The notes: a model not told the origin generated them from the sequence alone. 64,000 nucleotides of DNA from Rhizobium sp. WYJ-E13 (GCF_018987265.1 NZ_CP076853.1:372001-436000); one strand, 5' to 3'; shown: positions 40,044 to 50,430, counted from the stretch's first letter. Program-made: numbers and translations.

Positions 40044-40340
40044 TCAGCCGATGATGCCCATGATGTCGGCTTCCTTCATGATGAGAAGGTCTTCGCCGTT
40101 GATCTTGACTTCGGTGCCCGACCACTTGCCGAACAGAACGCGGTCGCCAGCCTTGACGTCGAGTGCTACGACCTTGCCGGATTCGTCACGGGCGCCGGAG
40201 CCGACAGCGACGATTTCGCCTTCCTGCGGCTTTTCCTTGGCGGTGTCCGGGATGATGATGCCGCCCTTGGTCTTCTCTTCGGATTCAACGCGACGGACGA
40301 CGACGCGATCGTGAAGCGGGCGGAAATTGGTGCTTGCCAT
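40044..40340 (-). CDS. groES: co-chaperonin GroES (Hsp10)
   Basis: The 98-aa co-chaperonin that caps GroEL. It contains [14 protein letters not shown], the mobile loop [19 protein letters not shown] (about 18-36) and the conserved [23 protein letters not shown]. It heads the groESL operon, with promoter and CIRCE immediately upstream. Confidence 0.98.
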   Translation of the reverse strand: MASTNFRPLHDRVVVRRVESEEKTKGGIIIPDTAKEKPQEGEIVAVGSGARDESGKVVALDVKAGDRVLFGKWSGTEVKINGEDLLIMKEADIMGIIG

Positions 40341-40397
40341 TGTCTAATCCCTCGATCAAATGACATTCGCGGACCGGGGTGGCCCACAAGGTGGATG

Positions 40398-40424
40398 TTA
40401 GCACTCAACTCCTGTGAGTGCTAG
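40398..40424 (-). promoter_or_regulatory. CIRCE operator (HrcA binding site)
   Basis: TTAGCACTC, nine bases, GAGTGCTAG: one mismatch from the perfect CIRCE palindrome. It lies 57 bases upstream of groES and just downstream of the -10 element, where HrcA would block transcription. hrcA is not in the window. Confidence 0.95.
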
Positions 40425-40432
40425 CGCCGTGC

Positions 40433-40461
40433 ATTTAGGGATGGCTCCTGAAGGAGTCAAG
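40433..40461 (-). promoter_or_regulatory. groESL promoter, vegetative sigma type
   Basis: On the minus strand CTTGAC (40461-40456), 17 bases, CTAAAT (40438-40433). Near-consensus rhizobial housekeeping promoter, with transcription start expected near the CIRCE element. A heat-shock sigma-32 promoter is not obvious. Confidence 0.75.
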
Positions 40462-40649
40462 AAGAGCCTTCACGGATTTTTGTGCCGGAATTGTGAAGAC
40501 AGGCGGGATTTGTCCGGCGTGGTTACCGAGCTTTGCTCACGTCCAGCTTTTGAGCCTCCGGCGTTCTTGGCCTGATATAGAAAATGCCTTGCCATTGAAG
40601 CCCGCCTTTGCAATGTCACCGGTGACTGTAAGCGAAGCAGGATAGTGGA

Positions 40650-41498
40650 ATGGCAAAGCGGATTGCGAATTTCTCCGAGATCACCGATCGATATGACGCG
40701 GTGTTCTGCGATGTCTGGGGTGTCGTGCATAACGGCGTCGATCCGTTTCCGAAGGCTGGTGAGGCGCTGCAGGCGGCCCGCGCCGCAGGTCTGGCCGTCG
40801 TTCTCATCACCAATTCGCCGCGCGTTTCCTGGCAGGTCGTCGAGCAGTTGCGCCAGATCGGCGTGCCCGACGGCGCTTATGACCGCATCGTCACCTCGGG
40901 CGATGTCACGCGGGCATTGATCGCCGAAGGTCCACGCGAGGTCTTCCTGCTTGGTCCCGAGCGCGACAGCCCGATCCTCGAAGGCCTCGATATCGAGCGC
41001 GCTGCCGCCGGCGAAGCCACCTCGGTCGTCTGCACTGGCTTCTTCGATGACGAGACGCAGACGCCCGAGGACTACACGGACATGCTGTTGGAGTTCAAAT
41101 CCCGCAACGTGCCGATGATCTGCGCCAATCCCGATCTAGTGGTCGAGCGCGGCCACCGCATCATTCCCTGCGCCGGCGCCATGGCCGCCTATTATGAGCA
41201 GCTCGGCGGCTCCACCCGCATCGCCGGCAAGCCGCATCGGCCGATCTATGAGGCAACCCTTGCCGCTGCCCGCGAGGTCCGCGGTGATTTCCCCATCGAC
41301 CGTGTGCTGGCGATCGGCGACGGCATGCCGACGGATGTTCGTGGCGCCTTGAATTATGGGCTCGACCTTCTCTACATCAGCGGCGGCATCCACGCGAAGG
41401 AATATACGTTGAACGGCGAGACCGACGAGGCGATCCTCAACGCCTATCTCGAACGGGAAAAAGCCGCACCCAAGTGGTGGATGCCGCGCCTCGCATAA
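40650..41498 (+). CDS. HAD-superfamily IIA hydrolase (TIGR01459-like)
   Basis: A 282-aa protein with motif I FCDVWGVVHNG (Asp nucleophile replaced pattern DxWG typical of this subfamily), motif II ITNSPR, and the late motif AIGDGMPTDVRGAL. The cap is the C2B type of NagD/4-nitrophenylphosphatase proteins. Substrate unknown. It is followed 14 bases later by ribF, so a link with flavin or nucleotide metabolism is possible. Confidence 0.9.
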   Translation: MAKRIANFSEITDRYDAVFCDVWGVVHNGVDPFPKAGEALQAARAAGLAVVLITNSPRVSWQVVEQLRQIGVPDGAYDRIVTSGDVTRALIAEGPREVFLLGPERDSPILEGLDIERAAAGEATSVVCTGFFDDETQTPEDYTDMLLEFKSRNVPMICANPDLVVERGHRIIPCAGAMAAYYEQLGGSTRIAGKPHRPIYEATLAAAREVRGDFPIDRVLAIGDGMPTDVRGALNYGLDLLYISGGIHAKEYTLNGETDEAILNAYLEREKAAPKWWMPRLA

Positions 41499-41512
41499 GA
41501 GAAAACAAATCG

Positions 41513-42496
41513 ATGACCGTGTTCCACCGCAATGAAACCCGCGATCCGCTACCCGAGCATCTGAAAGGCGGCGTCATCGCCATCGGCAATTTCGACGGCG
41601 TTCATCGCGGCCATCAATCGGTGCTGAACCGGGCACTCGATATCGCACGGGAGCGCGGCATACCCGCCCTGGTGCTGACCTTCGAGCCGCATCCGCGCAC
41701 CGTTTTCAAGCCGGATGCGCCGGTCTTCCGCCTGACGCCGGCGCCCTTCAAGGCACGCATCCTGGAGGAGCTGGGCTTCAACGCGGTCATCGAATATCCT
41801 TTCGACTACGAATTCTCGCAGCGCTCGGCGGATGATTTCATCCATTCCATCCTGAAGGACTGGCTCGGCGCCTCCGAAGTTGTGACCGGGTTCGACTTCC
41901 ATTTCGGCCGCGGCCGGGAAGGTGGACCTGCCTTCCTGATGGATGCCGGCAACAAATATGGTTTCGGCGTCACTCTGATCGACGCATTCCGCGACGAGAA
42001 CACGGATGTCGTCTCATCGAGCCATGTCCGTGCGCTGCTGAAGGAAGGCGATGTCTCCTCCGTCGCCGCCATGCTCGGCTATCACTATACGGTGCAGGCG
42101 AAGGTGATCGATGGCGAGAAGCTCGGCCGCCAGCTCGGCTTCCCGACCGCCAATATGCAGCTGCCGCCGGAGGCGGAACTCGCAGCCGGCATTTACGCCG
42201 TTCGTTTCCGCCTCGAAAACGGCAGGCTGTATGATGCGGTGGCAAGCTACGGCCGGCGCCCGACGGTGACGGAAAACGGCGTGCCGTTGCTCGAAACCTA
42301 TCTCTTCGATTTCAGCGGCGATCTCTACGGCCAGACTTGTTCGGTCTCCTTCTTCGGCTATCTGCGCCCTGAACTGAAGTTCGATGGGCTCGATCCGCTC
42401 GTCGCGCAGATCAAGCGCGACGAGGAGGAGGCGAGGGCGCTTCTCGAAGGTGTGAGACCGCTCGGCGAGCTCGACCGGAAGCTCTGTTTCGACTGA
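41513..42496 (+). CDS. ribF: bifunctional riboflavin kinase/FAD synthetase
   Basis: Phosphorylates riboflavin to FMN and adenylates FMN to FAD. The 327-aa protein has the N-terminal nucleotidyltransferase domain (AIGNFDGVHRGHQ, about 22-34; FDFHFGRGREG about 126-136) and the C-terminal kinase domain (GRQLGFPTANMQLP about 204-217; ending in PELKFDGLDPLVAQIKRD). The ATG at 41513 gives the family start. A palindromic repeat begins directly at the stop codon. Confidence 0.96.
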   Translation: MTVFHRNETRDPLPEHLKGGVIAIGNFDGVHRGHQSVLNRALDIARERGIPALVLTFEPHPRTVFKPDAPVFRLTPAPFKARILEELGFNAVIEYPFDYEFSQRSADDFIHSILKDWLGASEVVTGFDFHFGRGREGGPAFLMDAGNKYGFGVTLIDAFRDENTDVVSSSHVRALLKEGDVSSVAAMLGYHYTVQAKVIDGEKLGRQLGFPTANMQLPPEAELAAGIYAVRFRLENGRLYDAVASYGRRPTVTENGVPLLETYLFDFSGDLYGQTCSVSFFGYLRPELKFDGLDPLVAQIKRDEEEARALLEGVRPLGELDRKLCFD

Positions 42497-42540
42497 GCAA
42501 TTCCAGCAAAAGCGCTTGAGCGTTTTGCGTCCGGAATTGC
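42497..42540. repeat. nested palindromic intergenic repeat, copy B
   Basis: Perfect outer arms GCAATTCC (42497-42504) and GGAATTGC (42533-42540) enclose an inner stem GCAAAA...TTTTGC with a CGCTTGAGCG tip. It sits between convergent genes and may double as a transcript end. Related to copy A at 28380. Confidence 0.75.
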
Positions 42541-42558
42541 GTAAAAACAAAGAAACGC

Positions 42559-43773
42559 TCAGGACAGATTGAGCGCAGGCTGCGCCTTCTGCCGCGGCAA
42601 CGGCGGGAAGGCGAGCGCGATTGCCGCCGCACCGAGCCCGACCAGGGCGGAGCCGATGAAGAGCCAAGAATAATCGGCATAGGTATCGTAGATCCAGCCG
42701 CCGACCAGCGGGCCGAAGGCCATGCCGATGCTGGAGAGCATTGTCGCGGCCCCGAACACCGTGCCGATGATGCGCGGGCCGAAATATTCACGCGCCAGTA
42801 CGGCATAGAGCGGCATCACCCCGCCATAGGCGCTGCCGAAGATGACGGCGAGCGCGTAGAATTCCCCAAGCTTGCTGATGGCGAGGTAGGTGGCAAGGGC
42901 TGCCGCCTGCACCAGCAGGCCTGCGATGATGACTGGCTTGACGCCGATCCGGTCCGCCAGCGTGCCGTAAAGCAGGCGCCCGCCGAGGCCGGCGAGACCC
43001 TCGACACTGTAGATGCTGACAGCAGCCATCGGTGCAACGCCGCAGAGTGTGGCGTAGCTCACCATATGGAAGATCGGCCCGGAATGAGCCGCACAGCAGG
43101 CGAAGAAGGTAAGCCCAAGCACGATGAACTGCGGCGAGCGGAACACCTTCCAGAGATCAGGGCCGCTGCCTTCGGCTGAAAGGGTGACGTCATGTGCATC
43201 GACAGGCGGCGACGGCCGGCGGCGCACGAGAAGGGCGGCCGGGATCATCAGGATGAGAGCGCCGATGCCGATGATCATCATCGCCGGGCGCCATTCATAT
43301 GATGTGATGAGCCAGCGCGCGAAGGGCGAGATCGTCATCGGCGCAACGCCCATACCGGCCGAAACCAGGGAGACGGCAAGGCCGCGGTTCTCGTCGAACC
43401 ACTCCGTCGTTGCGGCGATCATCGGTGCGAAAAAGGCGCTGGCCGAGAGACCGACGAGCACGCCATAGGTCAGCTGGAACTGCAGAAGCGTTTCCGCGCG
43501 GCTGGCAAGCATCAGCGCCAACCCAAGGATGACGGAGCCGATCAGCACGACCGGGCGCGGTCCGTATCGGTCGCTGGCAGCGCCCCAGAAGAAGCCGCCT
43601 ATGCCCATGACGATGAAATTCAGCGTCATGGCGCTGGCGATGCCGGCATGCGACCAGCCGGTCGCGGTTGCGATCGGCTGCTGGAAAATGGCGAGAGAAA
43701 ACATGGCGCCGAGGGCAACGCACGTCATCAGTGCGCCGGCCGCGACGATAACCCAACGATAGGAACTGCTCAT
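42559..43773 (-). CDS. MFS transporter, oxalate/formate antiporter-like
   Basis: A 404-aa inner-membrane permease with 12 TM segments. It starts MSSSYRWVIVAAGALMTCVALGAMFSLAIFQQP and has GxxxDRYGPRP in loop 2-3, both typical of the OFA/monocarboxylate-type MFS. Transports a small organic anion or similar; substrate unknown. The ribosome site AAGGAG precedes ATG 43773; the frame upstream to 43824 lacks one. Confidence 0.9.
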   Translation of the reverse strand: MSSSYRWVIVAAGALMTCVALGAMFSLAIFQQPIATATGWSHAGIASAMTLNFIVMGIGGFFWGAASDRYGPRPVVLIGSVILGLALMLASRAETLLQFQLTYGVLVGLSASAFFAPMIAATTEWFDENRGLAVSLVSAGMGVAPMTISPFARWLITSYEWRPAMMIIGIGALILMIPAALLVRRRPSPPVDAHDVTLSAEGSGPDLWKVFRSPQFIVLGLTFFACCAAHSGPIFHMVSYATLCGVAPMAAVSIYSVEGLAGLGGRLLYGTLADRIGVKPVIIAGLLVQAAALATYLAISKLGEFYALAVIFGSAYGGVMPLYAVLAREYFGPRIIGTVFGAATMLSSIGMAFGPLVGGWIYDTYADYSWLFIGSALVGLGAAAIALAFPPLPRQKAQPALNLS

Positions 43774-44190
43774 ATCCACATCACTCCTTGCGGGCGGGTT
43801 TGATCGGCATGATGAATTTCCCATGCCTGCGAGTCAAAGACGTTCGGGCGATCGGGAATTCGACAGGCGCTTTGGATTTTTGTATTAGGAGCAACAAAAT
43901 CGCAGCCATGGCATGTTGCGGGCGTTTGCCGACTCGTCGCTGGCAGGCGCCCTTCGTGAAGCCGAGGGACTGAAATCCCTCTTCCTTTTCCGCTTAAAAG
44001 CGCCTATGAACCGGCGCGATGAGTAAATTCCGGCTGGCGCATTCGATACGAATTATCGGCCCGGTCTTCCGCGCGCGCTGAGCGGCCGGAAGGTCCGGGT
44101 TTTCGGCGCTTGGATTGAACGAGCGCTCTCCGTCACCACAGATTTCACGTCCGCGCGCCCTGTCCGGGCCGCCAGAAACGATTGTCACAC
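43774..44190. other. 417-base intergenic region before ileS
   Basis: No gene is supported here. Short frames lack ribosome sites. The region holds the divergent promoters of the MFS gene and ileS. No T-box motif is visible, as expected in a Gram-negative. Confidence 0.4.
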
Positions 44191-47097
44191 ATGACCGACA
44201 CAGCCGAAAAGATCGATTACTCGAAGACCCTCTATCTGCCTGAGACGGATTTCCCGATGCGCGCCGGCCTGCCGCAGAAGGAGCCGGAGCTCGTTGCCCG
44301 CTGGCAGCAGATGGATCTCTACAAGAAGCTGCGTGCTTCCGCCGCCGGCCGCGAAAAATTCGTCCTTCACGATGGCCCTCCCTATGCCAACGGCAATATC
44401 CATATCGGCCACGCGCTGAACAAGATCCTCAAGGACGTCATCACCCGCTCCTTCCAGATGCGCGGCTATGACTCCAACTATGTTCCCGGCTGGGATTGCC
44501 ACGGCCTGCCGATCGAATGGAAGATCGAGGAAGAGAACTACCGCGCCAAGGGCAAGGCCAAGCCTGACCTGACCGAGCCGTCGGCGATGATCGAATTCCG
44601 CCGCGAATGCCGTGCCTATGCCGAAAAATGGATCGCCATCCAGGGCGGCGAATTCCAGCGTCTCGGCATCGTCGGCGACTTCGAAAACCCGTATCTGACG
44701 ATGAACTTCCACGCCGAAAGCCGCATCGCCGGCGAACTCCTGAAGATCGCCAGGAGCGGCCAGCTCTATCGCGGCTCCAAGCCGATCATGTGGTCGGTCG
44801 TCGAACGCACCGCGCTGGCGGAAGCCGAAGTCGAATATCACGACTATGAGAGCGACACGATCTGGGTGAAATTTCCGGTCGCAAAGGGCTCTGGTGGCCT
44901 CAAGGATGCCTTCGTCGTCATCTGGACCACCACGCCCTGGACGATCCCCGGTAACCGGGCGATCGCCTATTCGTCGCGCGTGGCATATGGCCTTTACGAA
45001 GTGACAGCCGCCGAGAACGATTTCGGCCCGCGCCCGGGCGAAAAGCTTGTGTTCGCCGACAAGCTCGCCGAAGAATCCTTCGCCAAGGCAAAACTGCAGT
45101 ACAAGCGCCTCTCTGACGTCAGCGCTGCCGATCTCGCCAGCATCACCTGTGCCCATCCGCTCAAGGGTGTCGGCGGTGGCTATGAATTCACTGTGCCGCT
45201 GCTCGATGGCGACCACGTCACCGACGATGCCGGTACTGGCTTCGTGCACACTGCACCCAGCCATGGCCGCGAAGACTTTGATGCCTGGATGTCAGCTGCC
45301 CGCTCACTTGAGGCGCGGGGTATCGACACCAAGATCCCGTTCCCGGTTGACGATGGCGGCTTCTACACGGCTGACGCACCCGGCTTCGAAGGCGCGCGCG
45401 TGATCGACGACAACGGCAAGAAGGGCGATGCCAACGACCGCGTCATCAAGGCGCTGATCGAACGTAATGCGCTCTTTGCCCGTGGCCGCCTGAAGCATCA
45501 GTATCCGCATTCCTGGCGCTCCAAGAAGCCTGTCATCTTCCGCAACACGCCACAGTGGTTCGTCTATATGGACAAGACGCTGGCGGACGGCACGACGCTG
45601 CGCACCCGGGCGCTGAAGGCGATCGACGACACCCGCTTCGTGCCCGCCGCCGGCCAGAACCGCCTGCGCGCCATGATCGAACAGCGCCCGGACTGGGTTC
45701 TGTCCCGTCAGCGCGCCTGGGGCGTGCCGATCTGCGTCTTCGTCGACGAGCAGGGCCAGGTGCTGCAGGACGATGCCGTCAACCAGCGTATCCTTGATGC
45801 TTTCGATGCCGAAGGTGCCGATGCCTGGTTTGCCGAAGGCGCCAAGGAGCGTTTCCTCGGCAACGAGCATGACCCGGCCAAGTGGTCGCAGGTCATGGAC
45901 ATCCTCGATGTCTGGTTCGACTCGGGCTCCACGCACACTTTCACGCTGGAAGACCGCCCCGACCTGAAGTGGCCGGCCGATCTTTATCTTGAGGGTTCCG
46001 ACCAGCATCGCGGCTGGTTCCATTCATCGCTGCTGGAATCGGCTGCGACGCGTGGCCGTGCGCCTTATAACGCCGTCCTCACCCATGGTTTCACCATGGA
46101 CGAGAAGGGCGAGAAGATGTCGAAGTCGAAGGGCAACGTCACCTCGCCGCAGGAAGTGATGAAGGATGCCGGTGCCGATATTCTTCGCCTCTGGGTTATG
46201 ACCTCGGACTACGCGGACGATCTGCGCGTCGGCAAGACGATCATCCAGACCAATGTCGATGCCTATCGCAAGCTGCGCAACACGATCCGCTGGATGCTCG
46301 GAACGCTTGCCCACGACAAGGGCGAGGTCATCACGCTCGCCGATTTGCCGGAGCTGGAGCAGCTGATGCTGCACCGCCTCTCCGAACTCGATCAGCTCGT
46401 GCGCGAAAACTACGACGCCTTCGACTTCAAGAAGATCGCCCGTGCGCTCATCGACTTCGCCAATGTCGAGCTCTCGGCCTTCTACTTCGACATCCGCAAG
46501 GATGCGCTCTACTGCGATGCGCCCTCCAGCCTTCGCCGCCGCTCGGCGCTCTATGTCATCCGTATGATCTTCGATTGCATGGTGACCTGGCTTGCACCGA
46601 TGCTGCCCTTCACGACCGAAGAGGCTTGGCTCTCGCGTAACCCGTCGGCCGTCTCGGTACACCTGGAGCAGTTCGCCCCGGTTGCCGGGGAATGGCGCAA
46701 CGATGCGCTGGCCGAAAAGTGGAAGAAGATCCGCGCGATCCGCGGTGTCGTGACCGGTGCGCTCGAAATCGAGCGCAAGGACAAGCGCATCGGCTCGTCG
46801 CTGGAAGCTGCTCCCGTCGTCTACGTTGCCGATGCGGAACTTCTCAAGGCGCTCGAAGGGCAGGATTTCAGCGAAGTCTGCATCACCTCGGGTATCGCAG
46901 TCGAGGCGAGCGCCGGCCCGGCTGACGCGTTCCGTCTGCCGGAGGTGCCTGAAGTCGCTGTCGTTCCGAAGCTTGCCGAAGGCGTAAAATGTGCCCGTTC
47001 CTGGCGCATCACCACCGATGTCGGTTCCGATCCTGATTATCCCGACGTTTCGGCGCGTGACGCTGCAGCACTTCGCGAACTCGGCATCCGTGCCTGA
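44191..47097 (+). CDS. ileS: isoleucyl-tRNA synthetase
   Basis: Class I synthetase (968 aa) that charges tRNA-Ile. [16 protein letters not shown] carries the HIGH motif (about residue 67) and [10 protein letters not shown] the KMSKS motif (about 640). Between them is the CP1 editing domain with [12 protein letters not shown]. The ATG at 44191 is used; the TTG at 44182 lies in frame just upstream. The C-terminal tail is shorter than in E. coli IleRS and lacks the zinc ribbon, as in many alphaproteobacteria. Confidence 0.97.
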   Translation: MTDTAEKIDYSKTLYLPETDFPMRAGLPQKEPELVARWQQMDLYKKLRASAAGREKFVLHDGPPYANGNIHIGHALNKILKDVITRSFQMRGYDSNYVPGWDCHGLPIEWKIEEENYRAKGKAKPDLTEPSAMIEFRRECRAYAEKWIAIQGGEFQRLGIVGDFENPYLTMNFHAESRIAGELLKIARSGQLYRGSKPIMWSVVERTALAEAEVEYHDYESDTIWVKFPVAKGSGGLKDAFVVIWTTTPWTIPGNRAIAYSSRVAYGLYEVTAAENDFGPRPGEKLVFADKLAEESFAKAKLQYKRLSDVSAADLASITCAHPLKGVGGGYEFTVPLLDGDHVTDDAGTGFVHTAPSHGREDFDAWMSAARSLEARGIDTKIPFPVDDGGFYTADAPGFEGARVIDDNGKKGDANDRVIKALIERNALFARGRLKHQYPHSWRSKKPVIFRNTPQWFVYMDKTLADGTTLRTRALKAIDDTRFVPAAGQNRLRAMIEQRPDWVLSRQRAWGVPICVFVDEQGQVLQDDAVNQRILDAFDAEGADAWFAEGAKERFLGNEHDPAKWSQVMDILDVWFDSGSTHTFTLEDRPDLKWPADLYLEGSDQHRGWFHSSLLESAATRGRAPYNAVLTHGFTMDEKGEKMSKSKGNVTSPQEVMKDAGADILRLWVMTSDYADDLRVGKTIIQTNVDAYRKLRNTIRWMLGTLAHDKGEVITLADLPELEQLMLHRLSELDQLVRENYDAFDFKKIARALIDFANVELSAFYFDIRKDALYCDAPSSLRRRSALYVIRMIFDCMVTWLAPMLPFTTEEAWLSRNPSAVSVHLEQFAPVAGEWRNDALAEKWKKIRAIRGVVTGALEIERKDKRIGSSLEAAPVVYVADAELLKALEGQDFSEVCITSGIAVEASAGPADAFRLPEVPEVAVVPKLAEGVKCARSWRITTDVGSDPDYPDVSARDAAALRELGIRA

Positions 47098-47228
47098 AGA
47101 TATTTGCCGGGTGAATTGCCTTTATGGCGTTCATCCGGTAAAAGCTGCCTGAAAATGGCCGGATTTTTGCGTCAGGGGGACGATTGTCCGGTGGGCAGTA
47201 CTGATTCCGGCATGCGGGAAGGGTTTTC

Positions 47229-47858
47229 ATGTTAGCGACGCATTGGTTCCGTTTGGGCGCCTGCCTGTCTCTTGTTCTGGCGGCAAGCTCCACGATGTCC
47301 GGCTGCGCCAGCAGCCCGACCTACGGCACCGACAAGACCGCCATGGAACAGCTTGCCGACGATCTCGGCCAGTCCGTTTCGCTGACCGGTCCGGGTCCCA
47401 AGAATACCGGCGTGAAATACACCCCGCGCCCGACGCTGGTCATGCCCGCGCAAGACCAGAAGGAAACCCTCGTTCAGCCGCAGCAGACGGTGGCCAACAA
47501 GGACAATCCCCAGTGGGTTGAATCGCCGGAAGAAGCCCGTAAGCGCCTCGTCAAGGAAGCCGACGAGAATTCGGACAATCCGAGCTATCGTTCGCCGCTC
47601 GCAAGTTCCGCCATCGAAGGCGGTCGCCAGACGACCGAAGCCCAGACCAAGGCCTATCGCGAAGCCCGCGCCCTGCAGAAGGGTGCCTATATCGACCAGC
47701 GCCGCTACATTTCCGATCCGCCGACCGAATATCGCGCCGTGGATGATCCGGCAAAGCTCGACGACCTCGGTACACCGGAGCAGAAGAAGGCGAAGCAGCG
47801 TAAGAAGGATGCAGCGGTCGCAAACAGCGGCACCAAGTGGTGGCAGATCCTTCAGTAA
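47229..47858 (+). CDS. outer- or inner-membrane lipoprotein of unknown function
   Basis: A 209-aa protein with a lipobox MSGC (acylated Cys26) after a hydrophobic signal. The mature part is Pro/Gln/Lys-rich and mostly polar, with no domain I recognise. It ends KWWQILQ. Serine at +3 after the Cys rather than Asp at +2 favours outer-membrane sorting. It lies alone after ileS. Confidence 0.75.
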   Translation: MLATHWFRLGACLSLVLAASSTMSGCASSPTYGTDKTAMEQLADDLGQSVSLTGPGPKNTGVKYTPRPTLVMPAQDQKETLVQPQQTVANKDNPQWVESPEEARKRLVKEADENSDNPSYRSPLASSAIEGGRQTTEAQTKAYREARALQKGAYIDQRRYISDPPTEYRAVDDPAKLDDLGTPEQKKAKQRKKDAAVANSGTKWWQILQ

Positions 47859-47927
47859 GACTTTAGCGGCGTCGCGTCGATCAACTGCGTCGCGTCAGCA
47901 TAGCGGCAGTCCTCGCAACCGGCACGA

Positions 47928-48398
47928 CTATGTGCCTCTTCTCTCCGAAAAGAATGCCCTCAGCATGTCTGCCGATTCCGTCTCGTTGAAGCCGGAATAG
48001 ACGTCCGGCGCGTGATGGCAGGTCGGCTGTGCATAGAAGCGCACGCCATTGTCTACCGCACCGCCCTTCGGGTCTTCTGCCCCGTAATAGAGCCTGCGGA
48101 TGCGGGCGAAGGAAATGGCGGCCGCACACATGGTGCAGGGTTCCAAGGTGACATAGAGATCGGCGCCGGCAAGCCGCTCCTGGCCGAGCTTGTCCGAGGC
48201 CATGCGGATGACGGCGATCTCGGCATGGGCGGTGACGTCGTTGAGCTCCCGCGTACGGTTTCCGGAGGCAGCGACCACGGCACCATCGACGACGAGGACG
48301 GCGCCGATCGGCACTTCGCCGCGCTCTCCGGCGGTGCGTGCTTCTTCAAGTGCCATCTCCATAAATCGATTTGTCTTCACGTTCGCAAGAATTTCCAC
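47928..48398 (-). CDS. tadA: tRNA-specific adenosine deaminase
   Basis: Converts A34 to inosine in the anticodon of tRNA-Arg. Zinc ligands and catalytic Glu are in THAEIAV (HAE) and LEPCTMCAAA (PCxxC), plus the family-typical YYGAEDPKGGA. The product is about 145-156 aa depending on start: GTG 48398, GTG 48380 or ATG 48362. The family pattern of about seven residues before MEMALEEAR fits 48380 best. It is divergent from the pseudouridine synthase gene. Confidence 0.94.
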   Translation of the reverse strand: MEILANVKTNRFMEMALEEARTAGERGEVPIGAVLVVDGAVVAASGNRTRELNDVTAHAEIAVIRMASDKLGQERLAGADLYVTLEPCTMCAAAISFARIRRLYYGAEDPKGGAVDNGVRFYAQPTCHHAPDVYSGFNETESADMLRAFFSERRGT

Positions 48399-48453
48399 TT
48401 AACCGCAGGTGCATGACCTGATAGACAGGCCGGAAAAGGCAGGCAAACAACAA

Positions 48454-50430
48454 ATGACACCCAAAGACAAGCCAAAACGCCCAGGCACCAAGGCTCCCCC
48501 GCGCGAAGCCCGGTCAAAAAGCGGCCCGAAGACCGGCGGCGAGAAGCCGTTCAAGGCTGCGGTCGGGAAAGCCGCTGCGAACGAAGCGGATGGCGACAGC
48601 AAGGCGGAACGCATCTCCAAGGTGATGGCACGCGCCGGCGTCGCCTCCCGTCGCGATATCGAACGCATGATCATGGACGGTCGCGTCACGCTGAACGGCA
48701 AGCTCCTGGACACGCCCGTCGTCAACGTAACGCTCGAAGACAAGATCGAGGTCGATGGCGTGCCGATCCGCGGCATCGAGCGCACGCGCCTCTGGCTCTA
48801 TCATAAGCCGCCGGGCCTCGTGACGACGAATTCCGATCCCGAGGGGCGCCCGACCGTCTTCGACAATCTGCCGGAAGAGCTTCCGCGCGTCATGTCGATC
48901 GGCCGTCTCGACATCAATACCGAAGGCCTGCTGCTGCTCACCAATGATGGCGGTCTCGCCCGAGCGCTGGAACTGCCGACCACCGGCTGGCTGCGCCGCT
49001 ACCGCGTGCGTGCGCATGGCGATATCGATCAGGATGCACTGGACAAGCTGAAAGAGGGCATTGCTGTCGACGGCGTCCTCTATGGCTCCATCGAAGCGAC
49101 GCTCGACCGCACGCAAGGGGCCAACGTCTGGATCACCATGGGTCTGCGCGAAGGCAAGAACCGCGAAATCAAGAACGTGCTCGGCGCGCTTGGTCTCGAG
49201 GTCAACCGTCTAATCCGCATTTCCTACGGCCCCTTTCAGCTCGGTGAACTGCCCGAGGGGCATGTCATCGAGGTGCGCGGCCGTACGCTGCGCGACCAGC
49301 TCGGTCCGCGCCTCATCGAAGATGCCAAGGCGAATTTCGATGCGCCGCTCTATAATGCGCCTGCCGTTGCCGCCGAAGAGGCTGAGGAACCGGCGACGCC
49401 CGAGCGCCGCGAACGTCCGCGTCGCGACGAAGACAAGCGCGAACGTGCGCTGAGCCGCCTCGACACCAAGCGCGACGACCGCCGGGATGACCGTAAGAAC
49501 GATCGTCGGGACAATCGCCGCGCAGACGACCGCCATGGCGATGAAGATCGTCCGAAGCGCCCGGCTCTCGGTAGCCGGCGTAACGCCAATGTGTGGATGG
49601 CGCCTGGCGCTCGCCCGCTCGGCGAGAAGGCTGCGGCCAAGGCTGCAAAGAACGCCCAGACCGCGCGCCGTCGCGGTGAAACGGCTCCGGTGAAGGAGCC
49701 CCGCTTCGATCGCGCAGCCGATCGGCCGCGTGCGCAGATCAATCGCGTCCACGAAGAGGATGGCGAGTGGATCCGCTCCAGCGAGACGCCTCGCAAGCGC
49801 GACGAGGATGAGGGTTTCGACCGCAAGCGTTCTTTTGGCGACAAGCCGCGTTCCTTCCGCGATCGTCCGCGCGAGGAAGGCGGTGAACGTTCTCCCCGCC
49901 CAGCCAGAAGCTTCGGCGGCGAAGGCCGCTCCGATCGTCCGCGTGGCGACAGACCCTTCGGCGATAAGCCTCGCGGCGAACGTCGTCCGCGCACGGAAGG
50001 CGAAGAGGGTTCTCGTCCTTTCCGTAGCCGCTCGCATGATGAAGGCAGCGAACGTTCTTCCCGTCGAGCCAGAAGCTTCGGCGGCGAAGGCCGCTCCGAT
50101 CGTCCGCGTGGCGACAAGCCTTTCGGCGACAAGCCGCGTGGCGAACGTCGTCCACGGACCGAGGGAGAGGAGCGTCCGCGTTCCTTCCGTGATCGTCCGC
50201 GTGAGGAAGGTGGCGAACGCTCTCAGCGTCCGGCGAGGAGCTTTGGCGGCGAAGGCCGCTCCGAGCGCTCGCGCAGCGACAAGCCATTCGGGGATAAGCC
50301 CCGTGGCGCAAAGAGTTCCTCCGGCAAGCCGAAGGGCGATCGGCCGAGTGGCGGCAAGCCTTCCGGCGGGCCGTCCAGAGGTGGTGCGAAAGGCAAGGGA
50401 ATGACGCGCGGTGCGGATCGTCGGCGGTGA
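48454..50430 (+). CDS. RluB-type 23S rRNA pseudouridine synthase with repetitive basic C-terminal tail
   Basis: A 658-aa protein. After a Lys/Pro-rich N-terminus there is an S4 RNA-binding domain (SKVMARAGVASRRDIERMI, about 48-66) and the RsuA/RluB catalytic domain (SIGRLDINTEGLLLLTNDGG with catalytic Asp; about 100-285). From about 300 to the end the chain is a long Arg/Asp/Gly/Ser-rich tail. Near residues 484-649 a 55-aa unit (ARSFGGEGRS...) is repeated 2.5 times. The modified base is likely U2605 of 23S rRNA. The ATG at 48454 is preferred to the GTG at 48409. rsmD starts inside its end. Confidence 0.92.
   Translation: MTPKDKPKRPGTKAPPREARSKSGPKTGGEKPFKAAVGKAAANEADGDSKAERISKVMARAGVASRRDIERMIMDGRVTLNGKLLDTPVVNVTLEDKIEVDGVPIRGIERTRLWLYHKPPGLVTTNSDPEGRPTVFDNLPEELPRVMSIGRLDINTEGLLLLTNDGGLARALELPTTGWLRRYRVRAHGDIDQDALDKLKEGIAVDGVLYGSIEATLDRTQGANVWITMGLREGKNREIKNVLGALGLEVNRLIRISYGPFQLGELPEGHVIEVRGRTLRDQLGPRLIEDAKANFDAPLYNAPAVAAEEAEEPATPERRERPRRDEDKRERALSRLDTKRDDRRDDRKNDRRDNRRADDRHGDEDRPKRPALGSRRNANVWMAPGARPLGEKAAAKAAKNAQTARRRGETAPVKEPRFDRAADRPRAQINRVHEEDGEWIRSSETPRKRDEDEGFDRKRSFGDKPRSFRDRPREEGGERSPRPARSFGGEGRSDRPRGDRPFGDKPRGERRPRTEGEEGSRPFRSRSHDEGSERSSRRARSFGGEGRSDRPRGDKPFGDKPRGERRPRTEGEERPRSFRDRPREEGGERSQRPARSFGGEGRSERSRSDKPFGDKPRGAKSSSGKPKGDRPSGGKPSGGPSRGGAKGKGMTRGADRRR
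49903..50325 (+). repeat. 165-bp in-frame coding repeats in the RluB-type gene
   Basis: Units begin at 49903, 50068 and 50233, exactly 165 bases apart (55 codons). Units 1 and 2 are full; unit 3 is truncated after about 30 codons. They encode ARSFGGEGRS, (G/S)DxPFGDKPRG and, in the full units, ERRPRTEGEE. The spacing keeps the reading frame. Confidence 0.9.
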
